Positions 12,498 through 19,545 of a DNA stretch of 21,714 nucleotides are shown piece by piece. A program made the position numbers and the translations under genes. Position 1 is the stretch's first letter. Each line of letters begins with the position of its first letter. Origin of the DNA: Bacillota bacterium (GTDB lineage Bacteria; Eremiobacterota; SpSt-956; JAKJGF01); NCBI GenBank assembly GCA_029555925.1, contig JAKPQU010000556.1, positions 1 through 21,714 of the forward strand, written 5' to 3'. Under the pieces are notes generated by a model. It saw only the letters and a list, made by a program, of their open reading frames with translations. It was not told where the DNA came from and did not search any database.

Positions 12498-15012
12498 ATT
12501 TAAGTTCTTCAAGAGCTTTCTTTGCATCAATATGGGCTGGATCATACGAAAGGGCCATTTCATACTCTTTTTGCGCCAGTTTTCTTTTTTGCTGACTTTC
12601 AAATATCTGCCCCAGTATATAATGAGCATCGGCAAAGGTTGCATCCTGTTCTATGGCTAACTTTGCCAGTTTTTCTGCTTCTTTCAAATTGTTACTGTCA
12701 AAATTTACAATAGCCTGAGCAACAAATGCAATAGTAGAATGGGGTTTGAGGAGGCCGACCTTCATAAGAGGCTCTCTTACCTGCCATGGCTCTTTGATCT
12801 TTCTGAGATAATAGCCGAGTTTATAATAAAGATCGGCATTATATGGTTCTTCTACCAGTAATGCTCTTATTAATTTTACTGCTTTTTCTGTATCGCCTTT
12901 TTTGTAGCAAATATCGCCTATATATTCTCTCATAAGAGGGAGTTTTGAATTTTCTTTTTCCATTCTTTCAAGATATTCTTCTGCTTTATTAATATCACCT
13001 GAATAATAATAGGCTATGCCAAGACAAAAATATATCATGGTATCATCAGGTTCTGTGTCAGATTTCTTATGGAATTTATCTATCAGATCATTGAGTTTCC
13101 CGAATTTCAGATAACCTTTAATCATATTTCTTATGGCATAGGTATTTTCCGGATCTATGGATATGGCTTTTATATATCCATGTATGGCGGATTTAACATC
13201 TCCCTGCCTGTCGAAAGCAAGAGCCAGGCTGTAATGATTGATGGCTTTATCCGGTTCCAGTTCAACAGATTTTTTGTAACTTTCAAGGGCTTTATTCAGA
13301 TCATTGAGTTCCAGATAAATATTACCCAGTGCAAAATGAGCTGCCGACAGGGACGGTTCTATTTCTACGGCATGTTTGTATTCTGTCTTTGCTTTTTCGA
13401 AGTCTTTCAGATCATAATAAACAAGGCCAAGATTGTAATGGGTTATAGAATTATCTTTTTCCAGTTCTATTGCTTTTTCATACTCCTCTACGGCATCTTT
13501 CAGTTCCCCTTTTGTATAATAGGCAGATGCAAGTCCTCTGTGAGCAAGAACCAGATCCTGTTCCAGTTCTATTGCTTTTTTATATTCGTCTATTGCTTCA
13601 GAAAGTTTTCCCTGAGACTGATATACCGAGGCCAGGCTGCAATGAACAAGATCCATATGAGGGTCTATCTTTAAAGCTTTAATATATTGTTCCGCTGCTT
13701 TATCCAGTTCTCCCTGACTGTAATAGGCAAGAGCAAGATTGCTGTATGCCTGGGGCATTCTTGGTTCCAGTTGTATGGCCATATTGAATTCTTTTATGGC
13801 CTGCTCGATCTGGCCCCTGTCATAAAGACAGGAACCAAGGTTACAGTGAGCGAGAGCAAAATTCGGTTTTATCTTTATTGCTTCCTGATATTCAAGTATT
13901 GCCTCATCTATTTTTCCTATAAGGCGATAGGTATCACCAAGGTTTGAATAGGCGCTTGCATAGAGAGGATCCAGTTCTATAGCTTTATGGAATTCCATAA
14001 TAGCTTCTTTTGCTTTTCCCTGGGACTGGTAGATTTCTCCGAGACATCTATGGTATAAAGCAGAAGAAGGTTCTATTGCTACGGCTTTCTGAAATGCTGT
14101 AACTGCTTTTTCCATATCTCCTTTATCTCTGTAAGCAAGTCCGAGATTCCAGTAAGCCCATGCATATTTTATATCCAGTTCTATGGCCTGTTTAAATTCT
14201 TCTATGGCATCATCCAGTTTTTTCTGGATATAATAAATTTCTCCGAGAGCTCTGTGAGAGGAGGCACATTTCTGCGGCTCTTTACTTATAGCCTCTTTAT
14301 ATTCTTTGATAGCTTCTTCGTAATTTTTCTGTATTTTATAAATTTCTCCGAGACTTTCATGAGATGCTACAAGGGAGGGATCCAGGAATAGAGATTTTCT
14401 GTAGGAAGAAATAGCGTCATCTATTTTACCCTGAGAATGATAGGCTCTGCCCATCATCTGATGGACAATGGCAAAATCAGGTTTTGCTTCAAGGGCTTTC
14501 TTGAAATATTCTATTGCTTTAAGATAATTCTGGCTGTAGAGATAAACAGTACCAAGTCCTTTATAGGCAAAAGCATCATTAGGCCTGAGCTTTAAAGCTT
14601 TTTCATGATATTCAGCCGCTTTTTCATATTTCCCGAGTCTGCAGTAAGTATTACCAAGAGCATTGATGGCATAAACATCTTTTTTATTTAATTCCACTGC
14701 TTTCTCGAAAGATTTTTCCGCTTCCTGAAACTGACCTTCTCTGAAATAAAGATTTCCAAGATTATAATGTATTTCCGATTTACTTGGATCTATACTCAGA
14801 GCCTTTTCGTAATTTTCAAAAGCAAGTTGAACATTATCCTGTTCCTGATACAGTCTGCCCAGTCTGAATATAGCATTGGTATCCAGTTTACCTGTACTTT
14901 TTTCTACAACATTACGATATTTTTCGAATTCTTTATCTAGATCATATTGATTGGGGTTATAAAAGGCGCCCTGACTGCGTCCTAACACCATGTCTTTTAT
15001 ATTACCTAGCAT
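12496..15012 (-). CDS. Large protein of about 23 consecutive TPR repeats
   Basis: The protein has 838 residues with no signal peptide or membrane segment. After a 45-residue lead, the chain consists of about 23 back-to-back 34-residue TPR units to the C-terminus, such as AHCNLGSCLYDRGQIEQAIK and AYSNLALAYYSQGELDKAAE. Units 1-17 are close to consensus; units 18-23 are more divergent, with W and P insertions near LRKIKEPWQVREP. An uninterrupted array of this length should form about three superhelical turns and act as a scaffold. It starts at ATG 15012 with AGGGGGGA upstream. It lies 68 nt downstream of ptb on the same strand and may be read from the same transcript, though a metabolic link is not shown. 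Bacterial kinase-rich genomes often carry such proteins. Confidence 0.88.
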   Translation of the reverse strand: MLGNIKDMVLGRSQGAFYNPNQYDLDKEFEKYRNVVEKSTGKLDTNAIFRLGRLYQEQDNVQLAFENYEKALSIDPSKSEIHYNLGNLYFREGQFQEAEKSFEKAVELNKKDVYAINALGNTYCRLGKYEKAAEYHEKALKLRPNDAFAYKGLGTVYLYSQNYLKAIEYFKKALEAKPDFAIVHQMMGRAYHSQGKIDDAISSYRKSLFLDPSLVASHESLGEIYKIQKNYEEAIKEYKEAISKEPQKCASSHRALGEIYYIQKKLDDAIEEFKQAIELDIKYAWAYWNLGLAYRDKGDMEKAVTAFQKAVAIEPSSALYHRCLGEIYQSQGKAKEAIMEFHKAIELDPLYASAYSNLGDTYRLIGKIDEAILEYQEAIKIKPNFALAHCNLGSCLYDRGQIEQAIKEFNMAIQLEPRMPQAYSNLALAYYSQGELDKAAEQYIKALKIDPHMDLVHCSLASVYQSQGKLSEAIDEYKKAIELEQDLVLAHRGLASAYYTKGELKDAVEEYEKAIELEKDNSITHYNLGLVYYDLKDFEKAKTEYKHAVEIEPSLSAAHFALGNIYLELNDLNKALESYKKSVELEPDKAINHYSLALAFDRQGDVKSAIHGYIKAISIDPENTYAIRNMIKGYLKFGKLNDLIDKFHKKSDTEPDDTMIYFCLGIAYYYSGDINKAEEYLERMEKENSKLPLMREYIGDICYKKGDTEKAVKLIRALLVEEPYNADLYYKLGYYLRKIKEPWQVREPLMKVGLLKPHSTIAFVAQAIVNFDSNNLKEAEKLAKLAIEQDATFADAHYILGQIFESQQKRKLAQKEYEMALSYDPAHIDAKKALEELK

Positions 15013-15080
15013 ATATTGTCCCCCCTACATAATTTTCGTGCCTTCCCTTAATATTCAACAAATACCCATTAAAATCCTCT

Positions 15081-15974
15081 TTATTTACACATCATAACAC
15101 CGAGAGCTATGGAGTTAAGTCTTATTGATGCAGGATCAGACCGTGATAACGTTACAACAGGAGCCTTTGCTCCCAGGATAATACCGCCGAATTCTCCTTC
15201 TGTCGTATACATAAGAGTTTTTCCAATCATATTTCCGGCACTTATGCCGGGCACAAGGAATATATCGGTCTTTCCTGATACAGGAGAACTTACCCCTTTT
15301 ATTTCAGCAGATTTCGAAGATAATGCCAGATCCATGGCCAGGGGGCCATCTATTACACAGTTCTTTATCTGTCCTCTCTGGGCCATTTTGGATAATACTG
15401 CTCCATCTATTGTTTCTCCCATATCAAAATTTATTGTCTCTACAAAGGAAAGAACGGCAACATTCGGCTTTTCTATGCCAAAATTGTTGGCCAGTTCAAT
15501 GGTGTTATTTAATATGTCAATCTTCATTTTAATATCAGGGTTTATATTCATACCGCCGTCTGTTATAAACATAAATCTGTCATATGTTGGTATTTTACAT
15601 ACGAGACAGTGACTCAGAATTCTGTCTCCTCTGAGACCTGTTTCTTTATCCAGTATGCCTTTAAGTAAGTTTCCGGTTGGCAGTTTTCCTTTCATAACTA
15701 TATGGGCAGAACCGTTTCTTACAAGTTTTAAACTTTCAAGAAGTGCCTGTTTTTCATCACTCTGATTTATAACTGTTACAGATGAAATATCATACCCATG
15801 CTCTTCTGCAATAGATTTGATTTTACGCTCATCCCCTACGAGAATAAATTTAGCTATATCCTTTGCTTCTGTAACAGCCAGCAGTATTTCTTTATCTTCC
15901 GCTTTTACGACAACAACAGTTTTTAGATCTTTACCTTTTACGTTGTTTATGATATCTTTGAAATCTTTCACCAT
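15081..15974 (-). CDS. ptb: Phosphate butyryltransferase
   Basis: This cytoplasmic enzyme converts butyryl-CoA and phosphate to butyryl-phosphate and CoA, or the reverse. The sequence belongs to the phosphate acetyl/butyryltransferase family, with AHIVMKGKLPTGNLLKGIL, FITDGGMNINPDIKMK, CVIDGPLAMDLALS and FLVPGISAGNMIGKTLMY. The length (297 aa) fits Ptb rather than the longer or multi-domain Pta. The frame extends to an ATG at 15998, but the ATG at 15974 has AAGGAG 9 nt upstream, so I use it; the extra codons are encoded partly by an octamer repeat. Butyrate kinase lies directly upstream on the same strand. Branched-chain acyl-CoA such as isobutyryl-CoA is a possible alternative substrate. Confidence 0.9.
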   Translation of the reverse strand: MVKDFKDIINNVKGKDLKTVVVVKAEDKEILLAVTEAKDIAKFILVGDERKIKSIAEEHGYDISSVTVINQSDEKQALLESLKLVRNGSAHIVMKGKLPTGNLLKGILDKETGLRGDRILSHCLVCKIPTYDRFMFITDGGMNINPDIKMKIDILNNTIELANNFGIEKPNVAVLSFVETINFDMGETIDGAVLSKMAQRGQIKNCVIDGPLAMDLALSSKSAEIKGVSSPVSGKTDIFLVPGISAGNMIGKTLMYTTEGEFGGIILGAKAPVVTLSRSDPASIRLNSIALGVMMCK

Positions 15975-15990
15975 ATTTATATTCTCCTTT

Positions 15991-16037
15991 TTCAGCATTT
16001 CAGCATTTCAGCACTTCAGCACTTCAGCACTTCAGCG
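15991..16037. repeat. Octamer tandem repeat TTCAGCAY between buk and ptb
   Basis: Six near-identical 8-nt units run from 15991 (TTCAGCAT twice, TTCAGCAC three times, then a partial). Related inverted units continue to about 16075, where CTGAAGTGCT can pair with AGCACTTCAG to form a 10-bp stem. The array lies in the ptb leader, ending 11 nt before its Shine-Dalgarno. Confidence 0.7.
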
Positions 16038-16076
16038 TTTTTAGCTGACTTGCTGACTTACTGAAGTGCTAACTTG

Positions 16077-17156
16077 CTAATATGTCAAAGCTTTTTCTTC
16101 TCCTTTTAAAACCCTGAGGGCACCGAGTGCAAGGGCATACATCTCGTTCTGACTGGGATATATGAAAACTTTTCCTATGAAACCTACCATGTCTGTTATG
16201 GTTCCTACAACCATCTTCGAATTTGCAAGTCCTCCGGTGATGAAAATTCCGTCTACAGAACCTTTAAGCACTGCTGCCATAGAAGCTATTTCTTTTGCTG
16301 TCCCGTATGCCATTGCTTCATAGACCAGTTTTGCTTTTTCATCTCCATTACTTATTCTTTTTTCTATTTCTATAGCGTCATCTGTTCCGAGATAGCCTGT
16401 AAGTCCACTTTCCTTCATGAATTTTTTCATAAGATCCTTCTGTGTATATTTACCTGAAAAACACAGATTCATAACATCTATAATGGCAAGTGTTCCTGCT
16501 CTCTGTGGAGAGAAGGGGCCGTATCCAAGGGCACCCATATTGACATCCACGGCTTTACCGTGATTGAAGGCTGCCACTGATATGCCTCCGCCCATATGGG
16601 TACCTATCATATTCACTTCATCAAATCTTTTATTTAAATATTCCTGTGCCACAAGTCTTCCTACTGCTCTCAGATTAAGGGCATGGAGGGTGCTTCTGTA
16701 TTCTATTTCCGGTACTCCCGAAATTCTGGCTACGGGAGGCAGCTCACTTACAGTTATAGGGTCTACTATAAAAGAAGGTATACCAAGAGAAACGGCAATT
16801 TTATATGCTATGGGAGCAGCAAGGTTTGCTGCATGTTCAAAACCCCATCTTTCTTCACTTTTATCCCGTAAATCGCCGATCATAGCTTCATCTATATTAT
16901 AGGTTCCGGCAGGTACAGGTTTCATGAGTCCCCCTCTTGCCACTACGGCATGAAGCTCTTCAGGTCTTATATTTTTTTCTTCCATGAATTTCGTTATAAT
17001 GTTATATCTGTAATCGAACTGATCGAACATTTTGTGAAAAGCTTTCAGCTCTTCCCGCGTATGTACAATATTTTCCGTGAAAATTTCTTTTTCATCCCTG
17101 AAATAGGATATCTTTGTAGAAGTAGAACCGGGATTTATTACAAGCATATTATACAT
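16077..17156 (-). CDS. buk: Butyrate kinase
   Basis: This cytoplasmic enzyme makes butyrate and ATP from butyryl-phosphate and ADP, the energy-yielding step of the Ptb-Buk route. It belongs to the ASKHA acetate/butyrate kinase family: phosphate-binding NPGSTSTK (8-15), VVARGGLMKPVPAGTY (71-86), nucleotide motif GTHMGGGISVAA (185-196), MGALGYGPFSPQRAG and the late FITGGLANSKM. The length of 359 aa is normal for Buk and shorter than most acetate kinases. AAGGAGG lies 8 nt before the ATG at 17156. ptb follows downstream with a repeat-filled gap of about 100 nt, so they probably form an operon. Isobutyrate or other short branched acids could be alternative substrates. Confidence 0.93.
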   Translation of the reverse strand: MYNMLVINPGSTSTKISYFRDEKEIFTENIVHTREELKAFHKMFDQFDYRYNIITKFMEEKNIRPEELHAVVARGGLMKPVPAGTYNIDEAMIGDLRDKSEERWGFEHAANLAAPIAYKIAVSLGIPSFIVDPITVSELPPVARISGVPEIEYRSTLHALNLRAVGRLVAQEYLNKRFDEVNMIGTHMGGGISVAAFNHGKAVDVNMGALGYGPFSPQRAGTLAIIDVMNLCFSGKYTQKDLMKKFMKESGLTGYLGTDDAIEIEKRISNGDEKAKLVYEAMAYGTAKEIASMAAVLKGSVDGIFITGGLANSKMVVGTITDMVGFIGKVFIYPSQNEMYALALGALRVLKGEEKALTY

Positions 17157-17176
17157 TTTTATAGCCTCCTTTTTAT

Positions 17177-17232
17177 CAGTGAACAGTTATCAGTTACCAG
17201 TTATCAATTAACTGGTCACTGGTCACTGGTCA
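17177..17232. repeat. Eight-unit heptamer array overlapping the kinase gene end
   Basis: The units are CAGTGAA, CAGTTAT, CAGTTAC, CAGTTAT, CAATTAA and three of CTGGTCA. The last units encode the C-terminal TSDQ and stop of the kinase-FGE gene on the minus strand; the array ends near the buk ribosome site. Confidence 0.75.
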
Positions 17233-18955
17233 CATCCATGGCACATCTGAACCCGAGATTATTACATTTGACATGAGGTAAATTTCTGCTTCTCTGATAA
17301 ACTGTCAGAAAATTCGGATTTTCACTCCAGCTTCCTCCCCTTATTGTTATCATTTTTCCTTTTTTATAAGGACCTTTATATGGATAGGGATAAAAATAAT
17401 CACCTGTCCATTCCTTTACATTACCTGCCATTTCCATAACACCGTAAATACTTTTATCCATAGGAAACATTTCTCTCGGACTTGTTGAACCTATACCTCC
17501 TATAAGGCAGTTCGCCCTGCCTATTTCCCATTTATCTCCCCAGGGATACATTCTTCCGTCAGTTCCCCTTGCAGCCTTTTCCCATTCCAGTTCCCACGGA
17601 AGTCTTTTACCTGCCCATTTCGCATAGGCATAGGCATCATACCAGCTTACAAGGACTACAGGTTGATTGGCTTTACCCGGAGGATAGTTTTTTTCTTTTG
17701 TCCAGCAGTAATCTTTAGATTCTTTTTCTTCCATAAAAGGTATTTTATGGCCTGTTTCTCTTACAAATTTTCTGTACATAAGATGGGAAACAGGGTATTT
17801 ATCTATGTAAAAAGCCGGCAGATAGACCTTCTGCTGCGGCCTGCATGATGCGTCTCCTCCGTCGCTCCCTGCGATAAATTCTCCTTCAGGTATTAATATC
17901 ATTCCTTCCGGCGCTTCCTGCTGTTTTGGAGGAAGTGTTCTGTAGACCGGTTCTTCAGATTTCGGAAGTGTTCTGTAGACCGGTTCAGGCTGCGATACAA
18001 CTGTTATTCTCGGAGATGCTCCGATAGACAGCCCTTTAGAATAACCTGCCTGTGTGGCAGGAATCTGTGTTTCCAGGAGGATTTTTTTCATTTCCTCTGC
18101 AGTAGAAAATCTATCTTCAGGTTTCATCTGCAGGGCTTTCATAACAAAGTCGTTTAACCTCTCACTTATGAGAGGATTTATTTTATTTGCAGGGGTAAAA
18201 TGAAAGGGAATCATAGGTTCCATCCCTGTAAGGAGATGGTGCATGGTGGCACCGAGTGAATATATGTCACTTCTCGGTTCAGGTTTCCCTACATACTGTT
18301 CCGGTGCAATATAACCTTCTGTGCCGACACTTGTTTTTTTAGTTACTGACCCCGGTTGAACAGTCCTTGCTATACCGAAATCTATGAGCATAATCTTGCC
18401 GTCACTGCGCTGGATCATAATATTCGGAGGTTTTAAGTCTCTGTAGACTATAGGAGAAGGCTGATTATGAAGGTATGCAAGGACATCCAGAATTTGTATC
18501 GAATATTCGACTACTCTTTTTTCAGAAAGTCCTCCTTTGCCTTCTCTTTTTACTATTGCTTCCAGATCTTCCCCTTCTATAAAATCCATAACCAGATAAA
18601 ATTTCCCCTGATGTTGAAAATGATCTATAACCCTTGGAAGATTAATATGTCTGAGTTTTGCAAGAGTTTTTGCTTCCTGATAAAATCTTTTTTCAGCATA
18701 GTCCTGATCTTCCTGGGTTGTGTAATTGCTGAACATTTCTTTGACGGCACATGGCTCGTCAAGTCTGTTATCTACAGCTTTATAAACGGCTCCCATACCG
18801 CCTGCTTTTATTAATTCAATGATTTTATATCTTCCGTCAAGTACTGTTTCTTTTGTAAGAGTTATACTTACCTTTGTTATTTGACTGCCACAACTGCTGC
18901 AGAAACGGGCTTCATCGTTATTAGGACTGCCGCAGTTACTACAAAATATTGGCAT
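17216..18955 (-). CDS. Zinc ribbon - Ser/Thr kinase - FGE-like domain fusion protein
   Basis: The protein has 579 residues and no membrane helix. An N-terminal zinc ribbon (C5, C8, C19, C22) is followed by a Hanks-type kinase (about 42-300): glycine loop KAGGMGAVYKA, K72, YRDLKPPN (Tyr replaces His of HRD), DFG (192-194) and APE (217-219). The linker holds an 11-residue tandem duplication with EPVYRTLP. A formylglycine-generating-enzyme (SUMF1) fold follows (about 350-575): GMILIPEGEFIAGS, NQPVVLVSWYDAYAYAKWAG, MEMAGNVKEWTGDY and NNLGFRCAMD. The cysteine pair used by real FGEs (in the CHRSYC region) is absent, so this domain is probably a ligand or substrate module. The frame is open to 19192, but the ATG at 18955 with GGGGGTGG upstream is the natural start. 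It is divergent from the FHA-ABC transporter. Confidence 0.88.
   Translation of the reverse strand: MPIFCSNCGSPNNDEARFCSSCGSQITKVSITLTKETVLDGRYKIIELIKAGGMGAVYKAVDNRLDEPCAVKEMFSNYTTQEDQDYAEKRFYQEAKTLAKLRHINLPRVIDHFQHQGKFYLVMDFIEGEDLEAIVKREGKGGLSEKRVVEYSIQILDVLAYLHNQPSPIVYRDLKPPNIMIQRSDGKIMLIDFGIARTVQPGSVTKKTSVGTEGYIAPEQYVGKPEPRSDIYSLGATMHHLLTGMEPMIPFHFTPANKINPLISERLNDFVMKALQMKPEDRFSTAEEMKKILLETQIPATQAGYSKGLSIGASPRITVVSQPEPVYRTLPKSEEPVYRTLPPKQQEAPEGMILIPEGEFIAGSDGGDASCRPQQKVYLPAFYIDKYPVSHLMYRKFVRETGHKIPFMEEKESKDYCWTKEKNYPPGKANQPVVLVSWYDAYAYAKWAGKRLPWELEWEKAARGTDGRMYPWGDKWEIGRANCLIGGIGSTSPREMFPMDKSIYGVMEMAGNVKEWTGDYFYPYPYKGPYKKGKMITIRGGSWSENPNFLTVYQRSRNLPHVKCNNLGFRCAMDVTSDQ
17931..17986. repeat. 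23-nt direct repeat inside the kinase linker
   Basis: Two identical 23-nt copies (17931-17953 and 17964-17986) lie 33 nt apart. This duplicates 11 residues in frame, giving PVYRTLP twice. The DNA identity suggests a recent duplication. Confidence 0.75.
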
Positions 18956-19206
18956 AAAGCCACCCCCTAATAACTCAATAATTCTATATGTTAAATTTAA
19001 AATCCTTTCTATGTTTAAAATATAGATCACGGGAATATACGAATTTCTTTTCTCCAGATACCGGTATTGAAATTTTTTAGAAAGGCAATTTTCTGTACAA
19101 AAAACTATACTTAATTTTGAAGACAATTGCATCATGAAAATACCAGGGAAAATTTTATTATTGTTTGTATTTTGACTGAATTTTTTATGCAATTATCTAT
19201 GCATAA

Positions 19207-19482
19207 AAGTATATATATAAAAAAAGCAATTTCAGGCAAGAATGTGCTTTTAACGGCCAGGAATTTTATGAGACTGAAAGAGGTATTTTTTCCGTCGATG
19301 ATTTAAATTATATGATTATAGAAATGTGGTATGATGCAATCTGTAGTATTTACAAATGCAGCAGTTTAGATTTTTTTCGGAGGAGCACCAGTCAGCCAGA
19401 TCCGGGGTAAGGCTGGGGTATGTATAACGTACACTTGATGGTTAATGGCCCTATGTCCGGTAAGAGTGATAAAAAAACTTAA
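19207..19482 (+). pseudogene. Possible gene remnant: one frame interrupted by a single TAA
   Basis: From 19207 to 19407 one frame encodes 67 residues with coding-like composition, including GQEFYETERGIFSVDDLNY and STSQPDPG. After the TAA at 19408-19410 the same frame continues GWGMYNVHLMVNGPMSGKS and stops at 19480-19482. No start codon with a ribosome site is visible at the left, and a stop precedes it at 19204. This could be a decayed gene, a short peptide MYNVHLMVNG from 19420, or chance. I recognise no family. Confidence 0.25.
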
Positions 19483-19531
19483 TATTTGCCGGCGTTCTCC
19501 CCATAAAATATACATAAGAAAATCTTTATGT

Positions 19532-19537
19532 TATAAT
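19532..19537 (+). promoter_or_regulatory. Candidate -10 box directly before the transporter start
   Basis: TATAAT lies 8 nt before the ATG at 19546, so transcription would begin at or next to the start codon. The gene has no Shine-Dalgarno and a stop codon (19534-19536) lies in frame just upstream. This fits a leaderless mRNA. The -35 region is weak. Confidence 0.4.
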
Positions 19538-19545
19538 ATAACATT

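Larger units (their letters stand above)
18956..19545. other. 590-nt divergent region between kinase and transporter
   Basis: The left half (18956-19200) is very AT-rich. It is an open minus-strand frame by chance, with no ribosome site and no family likeness. The middle (19207-19482) holds a plus-strand frame broken by one TAA. The bases around 19378-19425 are richer in G and C and can form a small stem (CAGCC/GGCTG with a 13-nt loop). The right end carries a TATAAT right before the transporter ATG. I do not recognise a known riboswitch. Confidence 0.45.

Noticed and set aside
12522..13947. Plus-strand open frames opposite the TPR and ptb/buk genes
   Set aside because: They are antisense shadows of strongly supported genes, without ribosome sites or family likeness.
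17216..18955. Target protein of a diversity-generating retroelement
   Set aside because: The FGE-like fold fits, but no reverse transcriptase or template repeat is in the window.
18956..19192. 79-residue N-terminal extension of the kinase-FGE protein
   Set aside because: No ribosome site at 19192 and no family likeness. The ATG at 18955 has GGGGGTGG and starts directly at the zinc ribbon.
19378..19500. Riboswitch or small structured RNA before the transporter
   Set aside because: Only a weak 5-bp stem is visible and no known aptamer consensus matches; the predicted promoter lies downstream of it.
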